Assembly (NCBI GenBank): GCA_021801255.1
Contig: JAJYYH010000010.1
Span: 1 to 38,032 of the forward strand
Direction: 5' to 3'
Length of the DNA stretch: 38,032 nucleotides
Origin: Pseudomonadota bacterium
GTDB taxonomy: Bacteria > Pseudomonadota > Alphaproteobacteria > Acetobacterales > Acetobacteraceae
The notes beneath the pieces were generated by a model. That model did not search any database and was not told where the DNA came from. It was given only the letters and a program-made list of their open reading frames with translations. This document shows, piece by piece, positions 32,145 to 38,032 of this stretch (its first letter is position 1; every line of letters starts with the position of its first letter). The position numbers were made by a program, and so were the translations under genes.

Positions 32145-33176
32145 TCAGCCCTTGATTTCCCTCCGAAGGCGGCTGAGAAGCGCCAGCCCGAGCACGCCTG
32201 CACCAAGCAGCGTCAGGCTCGACGGCTCGGGCACGGTGTCGGCCAGCACGAAGTCCGGCAGCGTCGTGCCGGTTGCGGCGAGCAGCGCCGGGTCCGAAAC
32301 CGGATCAAAGCCGAACAGGGAGGCGGGATCGGCGATCTCGGTCAGCGTGCTGACCACCCTGATATTGTCTCCCGCCGGGAGAACGGCCGGCAGGAGGTCG
32401 ATCGCGAGGGCGCGGAAGCTCGCATCCCCAGGGCCGAACTGGAGCGCAGCACCCGAGCCGCCCAGCGCCACGAAATTACCATTGCCAGCCGCGGCGAGAA
32501 TCTCTGGCCGGAGTTGTCCCTGATAGACGCCATTCAGATAGTAGTTGGAGACCAGCGCGGCCGCGACGGCGTCGTTCACGAAGGGCAGCAGTCCGCCGAT
32601 CGCCAGATAGGTGCCGAGATTGCCCCGAAAGCCGCCAGCGTTGGTGGTGAAATTCGCCGTCCAGGAGGAAATCGCATAGGAGGCGGAGCCGCCGCCTGGC
32701 CCCGAATCGCTCAGCGTGAACGCCGTCCCCGGCCCGCCGATATAGGTCGCCCCGGCCCCGAAAGCGCCATTGCCGTTGCCGCCGCCAACCCAGAACGAGC
32801 CGAGCGGCAGGACTTGCAGGCCAGTCTCCGAAATGTTGTTCGCGACCACCGGGTTCGCGGTCTGAAAGAGGCCGCCGGGCGAGGCCATGACATCGTTGAA
32901 CCCGGTCACGTTGTTGGGAATGAAGACCGGCGTCCTCGCCGGCCCACCGCCATAGTCGGTGACGCCATAAGAGGTCGCCCCGATCCCGCCCGTATAGGCG
33001 ATGCCGGCCTCGGCGGCCCCAGCGCCGAGCGTGGTGGTGAGCAGCAAGACGAGGCCAGCCCATTTCAGACCACTGGCCCCTTGCCGCCGGGCACGAGGAA
33101 CATCCGGCCCGCGCGGCAGGGACCGCACGTCCTCGGCCGAGCCCAGAGAAAGCAGATTTTTCGTGAGTTTGCGCAT
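32145..33176 (-). CDS. PEP-CTERM secreted protein
   Basis: The 343-residue protein has an unusually long N-terminal region (about 40 residues, Arg-rich) before the hydrophobic signal core KWAGLVLLLTTTLGAGAAEA. A Gly/Ala/Asn-rich beta-type body follows (SYGVTDYGGGPARTPVFIPN, GGNGNGAFGAGATYIGGPG), and the tag VPEPSSLTLLGAGVLGLALL ends in RLRREIKG. I chose ATG 33176 because GGAG lies seven bases upstream; the ATG at 33188 has no ribosome site and adds only four residues. It is in the same orientation as the first PEP-CTERM gene, 117 bases upstream of it, with separate promoters. The body has no domain I can name; extracellular matrix or surface roles are usual for the class. Confidence 0.88.
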   Translation of the reverse strand: MRKLTKNLLSLGSAEDVRSLPRGPDVPRARRQGASGLKWAGLVLLLTTTLGAGAAEAGIAYTGGIGATSYGVTDYGGGPARTPVFIPNNVTGFNDVMASPGGLFQTANPVVANNISETGLQVLPLGSFWVGGGNGNGAFGAGATYIGGPGTAFTLSDSGPGGGSASYAISSWTANFTTNAGGFRGNLGTYLAIGGLLPFVNDAVAAALVSNYYLNGVYQGQLRPEILAAAGNGNFVALGGSGAALQFGPGDASFRALAIDLLPAVLPAGDNIRVVSTLTEIADPASLFGFDPVSDPALLAATGTTLPDFVLADTVPEPSSLTLLGAGVLGLALLSRLRREIKG

Positions 33177-33259
33177 CGTTTTCTCCATCGTTGATGACGT
33201 GAGAAAAAGTCGTCAATCTCGGGACTTATGAGATGTTCTGAGACTGTGCGACGCATGGC

Positions 33260-33287
33260 ATACTAGCAAAGTGCGCAAAAAAGTAAA
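33260..33287 (-). promoter_or_regulatory. Possible promoter of the second PEP-CTERM gene
   Basis: TTTACT (33282-33287) and TAGTAT (33260-33265) on the minus strand are 16 bases apart. A 7-bp inverted repeat (aagtaaa/tttactt, 33281-33300) overlaps the -35 box and might be an operator. The match is modest. Confidence 0.35.
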
Positions 33288-33300
33288 GAAAATTTTACTT

Positions 33301-33550
33301 GACATTTCAAATTTATTCGAGTTGGAAAACACACCAGAAATCATCGGAAATCCGGGGGTGCGCCACCCCCCAGCCCTCCGCGCCCTGGCGGCCAGCGGAA
33401 ATTCGGCAATCGCCTGCTATCTCGGCAGGTTGTGTAATATATCTTATAAATTATAATATAATGCTGCAAAATTTGCTTTTAATTTAATTTTCTTGTTGTT
33501 TGTCATATAAACTTATCCTCGAGACAGCGCCGCAGAACGAAGACCCGTCG
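33301..33550. other. AT-rich noncoding island upstream of a decayed gene
   Basis: No intact gene is present. A small GC-rich hairpin, GGGGGTG/CACCCCC (33354-33370), interrupts AT-rich sequence. On the plus strand TTGTGT (33430-33435) and a perfect TATAAT (33452-33457) are 16 bases apart and probably form the old promoter of the PEP-CTERM pseudogene that follows. Confidence 0.45.
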
Positions 33551-33845
33551 ACGAAAACGAAACTTCTGGCCGGCGCTGCCCTGCTCGCCCTGGCCACGAC
33601 TGCCCCCCTGCAAGCCGGGGTCAACCTGCTGCAAAATGGCAATTTCGCCACCAGCAATTTCACATGCATCTCGGCGTCGGCACTTACAGCATCGGCTTCA
33701 ATGTCCATCTGCCCGCCAAGGGCTACGCCAGTCCCTATGATGCGACCTTCGCCGGCAGCATCGCCGGCACCTCCGCTGCGTGGACCGCGTGTTCGTGGTG
33801 CGGGGCGATGTCGCCGTCCCCGAACCCGCCTTCCTCCGAACCTGA
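33551..33845 (+). pseudogene. Decayed PEP-CTERM protein gene
   Basis: Pieces of one protein lie in three frames. The first, from 33551, reads TKTKLLAGAALLALATTAPL then QAGVNLLQNGNFATSNF: a signal peptide and start of a mature protein whose initial ATG appears to have become ACG. From about 33664 a second frame reads HLGVGTYSIGFNVHLPAKGY and on to AGTSAAW. A third frame reads VFVVRGDVAVPEPAFLRT and stops at 33843-33845, keeping the VPEP core (33816-33827) of the sorting tag but losing the membrane helix. At least two frameshifts or deletions and a lost start codon mark it as a pseudogene. Confidence 0.7.
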
Positions 33846-33916
33846 AAAAAACTGCCCCCTGAAAACATTGATTTTCCCCGATTGACTCCGGAGCGCGCGG
33901 GCATTTTTGCAAACTC

Positions 33917-35035
33917 TCAGGCCTGATCGTAATCCACCACGAGGTACGGGGTTAGGGGCCGCGCCTGGCAGGTAAGGATAGCGCCGGAAGCGACCTCGGC
34001 CGCATCGAGCGCGAAATTGAGCGCCATCTCCGCCCGCCCCTCGATCAGGCGCGCGCGGCAGGTGCTGCACATGCCACCCTTGCAGGCGTAAGGCAGGTCC
34101 ATCCCCGCGCGGAGCGCCGCATCGAGCACCGCCTCGCCCTCGGCGACCGCGATCTCGCGCCGCTTGCCATCAAGGACCAGCACGGCACGGGCAAAAGCCG
34201 GCGTGCCCGCCGGGGGGGGCACAGGCGGGGGACGCGGGCGGCCATGAAGTGCCGAGGCGAAGCGTTCCACATGCACCCGCGGCGGCAAAAGGCCGCTTGC
34301 GGCGAGCGCCGGCAGCACCGCCTCGCTCATCCCCTCCGGCCCACAGAGAAAAACCTCGTCAACCGCCGCCGCCGGCACAATATGGCGCAGCAAAAGTCTG
34401 ACTTTTTCGCCATCGAGCCGGCCATTGAGGAACGCGATATCCTGCTCCTCTTGCGAAAGAATATGATAAAGTGCGAAACGATCAAGATAGCGGTCCTTGA
34501 GTTCCGCGAGTTTCTCGGCGAAGAGAATGTCGGCGCTCCGGCGGTTGCCGTAAAACAGAAACACCCGACTCGCTTTTTCCTCGGCCAGGATGGCCTGCAA
34601 AATCGAAAGAATGGGGGTGATGCCAGAGCCCGCGGCGAGCGCCAGATGGGTGCGCGCGCGCCCCGGCGCGGGCGCGATGCCGAAACGCCCCGCCGGCGTC
34701 ATCACCGCGAGCCGATCGCCGGGTTTGAGCCGCTCATGGGCAAAGGCCGAAAAAACCCCGCCCGGAACGCGCTTGATGGCAATGCGCAGCTCACCCTCTT
34801 CGGGTACCGAACAAATCGAATAGGAGCGGCGCAATTCCTCGCCCGCGATCCTGGCGCGCAGCGTCAGATACTGCCCCGGTGTAAACTGATAGGCGGAAAC
34901 CAGGCTTTCTGGAATGACAAAGGAGACCGACACGGCCTCAGCCGTCTCGCGCCGCACATCGGCCACAACGAGATCGTGAAAACGCGGCGCGCGAGGGCCC
35001 GTGCCCGGCGCGGTGGCGGGTGCGCTCAGTGACAT
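33917..35035 (-). CDS. paaE: Phenylacetyl-CoA epoxidase reductase subunit PaaE
   Basis: The 372-residue reductase has an FAD domain (YLTLRARIAG, RRSYSICSVP), an NAD(P)H domain (LALAAGSGITPILSILQ, FLFYGNRR, VFLCGPEGM) and a C-terminal plant-type 2Fe-2S ferredoxin domain (YACKGGMCSTCRARL with the fourth Cys in ILTCQARP). It feeds electrons from NADPH to the PaaAC oxygenase, which makes the ring-1,2-epoxide of phenylacetyl-CoA. ATG 35035 begins MSLSAPATAP before the FAD domain and overlaps the paaD stop by ten bases; the longer frame to 35137 lies inside paaD. It is last in the paaABCDE order. Confidence 0.95.
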   Translation of the reverse strand: MSLSAPATAPGTGPRAPRFHDLVVADVRRETAEAVSVSFVIPESLVSAYQFTPGQYLTLRARIAGEELRRSYSICSVPEEGELRIAIKRVPGGVFSAFAHERLKPGDRLAVMTPAGRFGIAPAPGRARTHLALAAGSGITPILSILQAILAEEKASRVFLFYGNRRSADILFAEKLAELKDRYLDRFALYHILSQEEQDIAFLNGRLDGEKVRLLLRHIVPAAAVDEVFLCGPEGMSEAVLPALAASGLLPPRVHVERFASALHGRPRPPPVPPPAGTPAFARAVLVLDGKRREIAVAEGEAVLDAALRAGMDLPYACKGGMCSTCRARLIEGRAEMALNFALDAAEVASGAILTCQARPLTPYLVVDYDQA

Positions 35036-35514
35036 TTGAAATAATCGAACGGTTCGCCGCAGGCGCGGCATTGCCAAAGGGCTTTGCACGAAGTCGAGCC
35101 AAACGGCGCAATCTCGCGCGTATCGGTCGCGCCGCAATGCGGGCAGGCGATGTGCCGTTCGCCAAACAAGGCGCGGCGGCCCGCGGCTTTTTCCGGCGGC
35201 GCGATGCCATAGGCGCGGAGTTTCTCGCGCCCCGCCTCACTCAGCCAATCGGTCGTCCAGGCCGGGGCCAGCACGGTTTCCACCCGCGCCCCCACGATGC
35301 CGGCTTTCGCGAGCGCCGTCTCGACGTCCAGCGCGATCATGCTCATCGCCGGGCAGCCGGAATAGGTCGGCGTGATCCGCACCGTGACTGTTCCATCCGC
35401 GACGACGACATCACGCAACACCCCGAGATCGGCGATCGTGAGCACCGGAATCTCGGGATCGACGACGCCGGACGCCGCCTGCCACGCGCGCGCGCGCAAA
35501 TCTCCGCTCACCAC
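35026..35514 (-). CDS. paaD: Phenylacetate degradation protein PaaD
   Basis: The 162-residue protein has an N-terminal MIP18/DUF59-type domain (VVDPEIPVLTIADLGVLRDV, PTYSGCPAMSMIALDVETAL) and a C-terminal zinc-ribbon region with CPHCG, TSCKALWQCRACG and a final FKCH. PaaD is needed for phenylacetyl-CoA epoxidase activity and is thought to help with iron-sulfur or metal maturation of the complex. It begins at GTG 35514 (a second GTG follows at 35511), overlapping the paaC stop, and it overlaps paaE by ten bases. Confidence 0.94.
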   Translation of the reverse strand: MVSGDLRARAWQAASGVVDPEIPVLTIADLGVLRDVVVADGTVTVRITPTYSGCPAMSMIALDVETALAKAGIVGARVETVLAPAWTTDWLSEAGREKLRAYGIAPPEKAAGRRALFGERHIACPHCGATDTREIAPFGSTSCKALWQCRACGEPFDYFKCH

Positions 35515-36287
35515 TCTGCCCCGGGGAAACTACGTGGCAAAATCTGCATCTCGGCGAGTAAATGCCCGAGATGCTCGCTATGCCGCCCGCTCCTTCCGCC
35601 CCGTTGCATCCAGCGATCTGGCGCGGGAAGTGCCAGGCCCGCCGCAGCGAAAACCTCGCCGAGCCGCGCCCGCCAGGGCACGCGGAGGCTTGCCGGGTCG
35701 ATGATGGTGCCGGCATCGCACAATTCCCGCTCGGCGGCATCGCTCTCGAACATCTCGCCGGTAAAAGGCCAGAGCGCCTCGCACGCGGCTTCCGTTCGCG
35801 CGTGGCTCTCCGCGGTGCCATCGCCGAGCCGGATCACCCATTCGGCGGCGTGGGAAAAATGATAGGCGCTTTCCTTCTCCGATTTCGCCGCGATCGCGGC
35901 GAGCGTCGCGTCACGGCTCGTCATCATCGCCCGCCAATAGAAATCGGCGAAGGCGCTATAGAACAACTGGCGCAGCATAGTCACGGCAAAATCGCCGTTC
36001 GGCTGTTCAACGAGCAGAAGATTGCGGTATTGCGGCGCATCGCGGAGGTAGGCGAAATCGTCCTCGTCATGTCCGGCCGCTTCGATCGCGGCGGCGTAGG
36101 CATAGAGAGCCCGCGCCTGGCCGATGAGATCGAGGCCGAAATTGCCGAACGCCATTTCCTCTTCGAGCGTCGGCCCGCGCCCGATCCATTGCGACAGCCG
36201 ATGGCCGAGGATCAGCGCATCGTCGGCGCGGCGCAGCGCATAGAGCACGAGCGGGGTTTCCGCAACACTGATCGAGGTCGTCGCCAT
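35508..36287 (-). CDS. paaC: Phenylacetyl-CoA epoxidase structural subunit PaaC
   Basis: The 259-residue protein is a ferritin-like helical bundle: LVLYALRRADDALILGHRLS, GRGPTLEEEMAFGNFGLDLI, GQARALYAYAA, EQPNGDFAVTMLRQLFYSAF and SEKESAYHFSHAAEWVIRLG. PaaC forms the heterodimer core with PaaA and supports the epoxidation of phenylacetyl-CoA. ATG 36287 gives the usual length; the frame open to 36626 covers paaB and is a shadow there. The gene starts four bases after paaB. Confidence 0.94.
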   Translation of the reverse strand: MATTSISVAETPLVLYALRRADDALILGHRLSQWIGRGPTLEEEMAFGNFGLDLIGQARALYAYAAAIEAAGHDEDDFAYLRDAPQYRNLLLVEQPNGDFAVTMLRQLFYSAFADFYWRAMMTSRDATLAAIAAKSEKESAYHFSHAAEWVIRLGDGTAESHARTEAACEALWPFTGEMFESDAAERELCDAGTIIDPASLRVPWRARLGEVFAAAGLALPAPDRWMQRGGRSGRHSEHLGHLLAEMQILPRSFPGAEW

Positions 36288-36291
36288 CGCC

Positions 36292-36591
36292 TCACATATG
36301 CCCAACTTCCTCGGGCACCTCGTAAAAAGTCGGATGGCGGTAGATTTTCGAGCCCGTCGGCTCGAACAACATCCCCGCATCCGCGGGATCCGAGGCGATG
36401 ATGGCGGAAGCCGGTACGATCCAGAGCGAAACCCCCTCGCCCCGACGGGTGAAAAGATCGCGCGCGGCGTGCAGGGCAAGCGTTGCGTCGGCGGCGTGCA
36501 GCGAGCCGACATGGCGATGGGCAAGGCCGCCGCGGCTTCGGATGAACACTTCCCAGAGCGGCGTTGTCGGCGTTTTCCCAGTCCCGGCCAT
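36292..36591 (-). CDS. paaB: Phenylacetyl-CoA epoxidase subunit PaaB
   Basis: The 99-residue protein shows the family pattern PLWEVFIRSRGGLAHRHVGS, LHAADATLALHAARDLFTRR, SLWIVPASAII and a C-terminal KIYRHPTFYEVPEEVGHM. PaaB bridges PaaAC heterodimers in the complex and lacks catalytic residues. ATG 36591 gives the normal size; longer readings run through a hairpin element. It lies 62 bases after paaA, the only real gap in the operon. Confidence 0.94.
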   Translation of the reverse strand: MAGTGKTPTTPLWEVFIRSRGGLAHRHVGSLHAADATLALHAARDLFTRRGEGVSLWIVPASAIIASDPADAGMLFEPTGSKIYRHPTFYEVPEEVGHM

Positions 36592-36612
36592 GGCTTTTCC
36601 CTCAGTAAAAGC

Positions 36613-36634
36613 GCTTCTTTTGGCAAAAAGAAGC
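36613..36634 (-). repeat. Hairpin element in the paaA-paaB gap
   Basis: A perfect 9-bp stem, GCTTCTTTT / AAAAGAAGC with a 4-base loop (36613-36634), is flanked by a T-tract on its 5' side (minus strand). In the same position pattern it resembles the element at 37771-37802. It could lower expression of paaBCDE relative to paaA or mark an RNA-processing point. Confidence 0.6.
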
Positions 36635-36653
36635 AAAAAAACCTTCTGCCCGC

Positions 36654-37616
36654 TCAGGCCGCCCGCCGGGCTTCGTGCGCCGCCGCCGCTTCGCGCACCC
36701 ACGCCCCTTCCTCATGCGCTCGCTGGCGCGCCGCCAGACGTTCGCGGTTGCATGGGCCATCCCCCGCGAGAACGCGACGAAACTCCGCCCAGTCGATCGG
36801 GCCGTGCCGCCAGTGCCCGCTCTCGGCATCAAATCGAAGTTCAGGATCGGGCAGGCTGAGCCCGAGATACTGCGCCTGCACGACGACAGCATCGAGGAAT
36901 TTCTGGCGCAGCGCGTCATTGCTGATGCGCTTGATTTTCCACTTTGTCGATTGATCGCTATGCGTGCTGTCCTGATCGGAGGGGCCGAACATCATCAGGC
37001 ACGGCCAGTACCAGCGATCGAGCGCATCCTGCGCCATCGCCTTTTGCTCCGGCGTGCCACGGGCCAGCGTCAACATGATGTCATAGCCTTGACGCTGATG
37101 AAAGCTCTCTTCCTTGCAAATCCGGATCATCGCGCGGGCATAGGGGCCATAGGAGCAGCGGCAGAGTGGGATCTGATTCATGATCGCGGCGCCATCGACG
37201 AGCCAGCCGATCGCCCCGATATCCGCCCAGGTGAGCGTTGGATAGTTGAAGATCGAGGAATACTTCGCCCGCCCCGCGAGCAGCGCGTCGAACATCTCCT
37301 CGCGGCTTTTGCCGAGCGTTTCGGCGGCCGCGTAGAGATATAGCCCGTGCCCCGCCTCGTCCTGGATTTTCGCGAGCAGGATGGCCTTGCGCTTGAGCGA
37401 GGGCGCGCGGGTCAACCAGTTGCCCTCGGGATACATGCCGATGATTTCAGAATGCGCGTGCTGGCTGATCTGGCGGAGCAGCGTCGCGCGGTAGGCCGCA
37501 GGCATGGCATCGCGCGGCTCGATCCGCGCCTCGGCATCGATCCGCGCCTGAAATTCTTGGTCGCCCAGGTCAGCGCGCGCACCGCTTTCCGGCTCGTTGA
37601 GGGCCTGGGTGTACAT
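36654..37616 (-). CDS. paaA: Phenylacetyl-CoA epoxidase catalytic subunit PaaA
   Basis: The 320-residue protein is the di-iron monooxygenase subunit. The iron ligands are visible in [17 protein letters not shown] (E..H type, DEAGH) and [18 protein letters not shown] (E..H type). Other family marks are [38 protein letters not shown] and [13 protein letters not shown]. It epoxidises the aromatic ring of phenylacetyl-CoA with electrons from PaaE. ATG 37616 has GGGAG eleven bases upstream and a promoter-like pair just before. It is first in the paaABCDE operon; ligase (paaK), PaaZ and beta-oxidation genes are not in the window. Confidence 0.96.
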   Translation of the reverse strand: MYTQALNEPESGARADLGDQEFQARIDAEARIEPRDAMPAAYRATLLRQISQHAHSEIIGMYPEGNWLTRAPSLKRKAILLAKIQDEAGHGLYLYAAAETLGKSREEMFDALLAGRAKYSSIFNYPTLTWADIGAIGWLVDGAAIMNQIPLCRCSYGPYARAMIRICKEESFHQRQGYDIMLTLARGTPEQKAMAQDALDRWYWPCLMMFGPSDQDSTHSDQSTKWKIKRISNDALRQKFLDAVVVQAQYLGLSLPDPELRFDAESGHWRHGPIDWAEFRRVLAGDGPCNRERLAARQRAHEEGAWVREAAAAHEARRAA

Positions 37617-37642
37617 GGCGCCATTTTCTCCCGCTCACCCTC

Positions 37643-37672
37643 ATAACATGAGACTAAAATCTCCGATGTCAA
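37643..37672 (-). promoter_or_regulatory. Promoter of the paaABCDE operon
   Basis: A perfect TTGACA (37667-37672) and TGTTAT (37643-37648) on the minus strand are 18 bases apart. Transcription would start near 37636, about 20 bases before the paaA ATG, leaving a short leader with GGGAG. Confidence 0.5.
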
Positions 37673-37770
37673 CTCACGGCCGGACGGGGTCGTGGCCATC
37701 GATGCGGTATTCGCCATACGCTTCTTGCGTACAATTTAATTTAATTTGGTAAATATTTTTGCTCATTTTG

Positions 37771-37802
37771 AAAAAATAGGTTCTTTCTTGAAAGAAAGAA
37801 CC
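37771..37802 (-). terminator. Terminator-like hairpin upstream of paa operon
   Basis: On the minus strand GGTTCTTTCT / AGAAAGAACC form a perfect 10-bp stem with a 4-base loop (37779-37802), followed by TATTTTTT. This has the form of a rho-independent terminator acting on whatever gene lies beyond the right edge of the window and insulating the paa promoter. Confidence 0.6.
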
Positions 37803-38032
37803 AAAGAACTTTTTTCTCTTTGGTTTTCGTCGAGAAGTTTTCTCCGCCAGCCAGCGAGGCGGCCGTTCGAATGCTTCGCCCACCGTTGGCCGAACAGCCC
37901 GTGTTCGGGGGTACGCCATAGAACGGGCAGGATAGCACGGTTCGTGGCACGTAAAGAGAACGCGGCTATGCTGCCAGCGCCTTGGCCATGGGCAAGCTGG
38001 CAAAGATGCCCTTAAGCGGCCGGAATCCGTCC
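37803..38032. other. Right-edge region without a supportable gene
   Basis: Together with the paa leader this makes about 415 bases without a gene. A 109-codon frame on the minus strand spans the hairpin and shows only low-complexity Lys/Phe-rich residues created by it, so I reject it. The remaining sequence up to 38032 shows no motif I recognise. Confidence 0.4.

Noticed and set aside
37674-38003. 109-codon minus-strand frame at the right edge
   Set aside because: Its only distinctive part (Lys/Phe-rich) is translation of the palindromic element at 37771-37802; there is no ribosome site or homology I recognise.

Overview
The window is GC-rich (coding GC far above the AT-rich promoter islands) and reads as the chromosome of an alphaproteobacterium, most likely a member of the Rhodospirillales/Acetobacteraceae. 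This rests on the gene order SRP RNA-dnaX-ybaB-recR, the style of the ExbB/MotB-like and GAF-GGDEF-EAL proteins, a SmoEFGK-type polyol transporter, and PEP-CTERM proteins. The assignment is inference; no rRNA or tRNA gene is present to settle it.

Layout. 1-820: a secreted DUF3494 (ice-binding-like) protein with a strong sigma70-type promoter. 1124-4431 (minus): a three-gene operon of a proline-rich OmpA-like protein, a MotA/TolQ/ExbB proton-channel protein and a coiled-coil MotB/OmpA protein. 4775-14050: a polyol utilisation locus. A PfkB sugar kinase (minus) lies divergent to a SorC/DeoR regulator, followed by an ABC importer (binding protein, two permeases, ATPase), two short-chain polyol dehydrogenases (galactitol-type and sorbitol-type) and a GatZ/KbaZ-family protein. 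Read together they suggest uptake of hexitols, oxidation to tagatose and fructose, phosphorylation, and epimerisation of tagatose-6-P to fructose-6-P. 14732-15196: a host-attachment-type protein. 15383-21140 (minus): an RND efflux operon of outer-membrane factor, fusion protein and heavy-metal-type pump. 21240-24124 (minus): recR, ybaB, dnaX and the SRP RNA gene ffs. 24273-31275 (plus): a PEP-CTERM-associated sugar transferase, a soluble chemoreceptor, an array of terminator hairpins with a 17-bp tandem repeat, and a large GAF/GGDEF/globin-like/EAL protein whose first GAF domain is cut by an in-frame TGA. 31314-33845: two intact PEP-CTERM proteins and one decayed PEP-CTERM gene in AT-rich surroundings. 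33917-37616 (minus): the phenylacetyl-CoA epoxidase operon paaABCDE.

Most of the window is ordinary chromosomal metabolism, transport and signalling. The points most worth checking are the interrupted c-di-GMP gene, the predicted tagatose-6-phosphate epimerase route in the polyol operon, the ExbB/MotB/OmpA motor-like operon, the hairpin and repeat block at 27395-27563, and small duplications and palindromes that mark recent change. I found no CRISPR array, complete insertion sequence, prophage or recognisable defence system.
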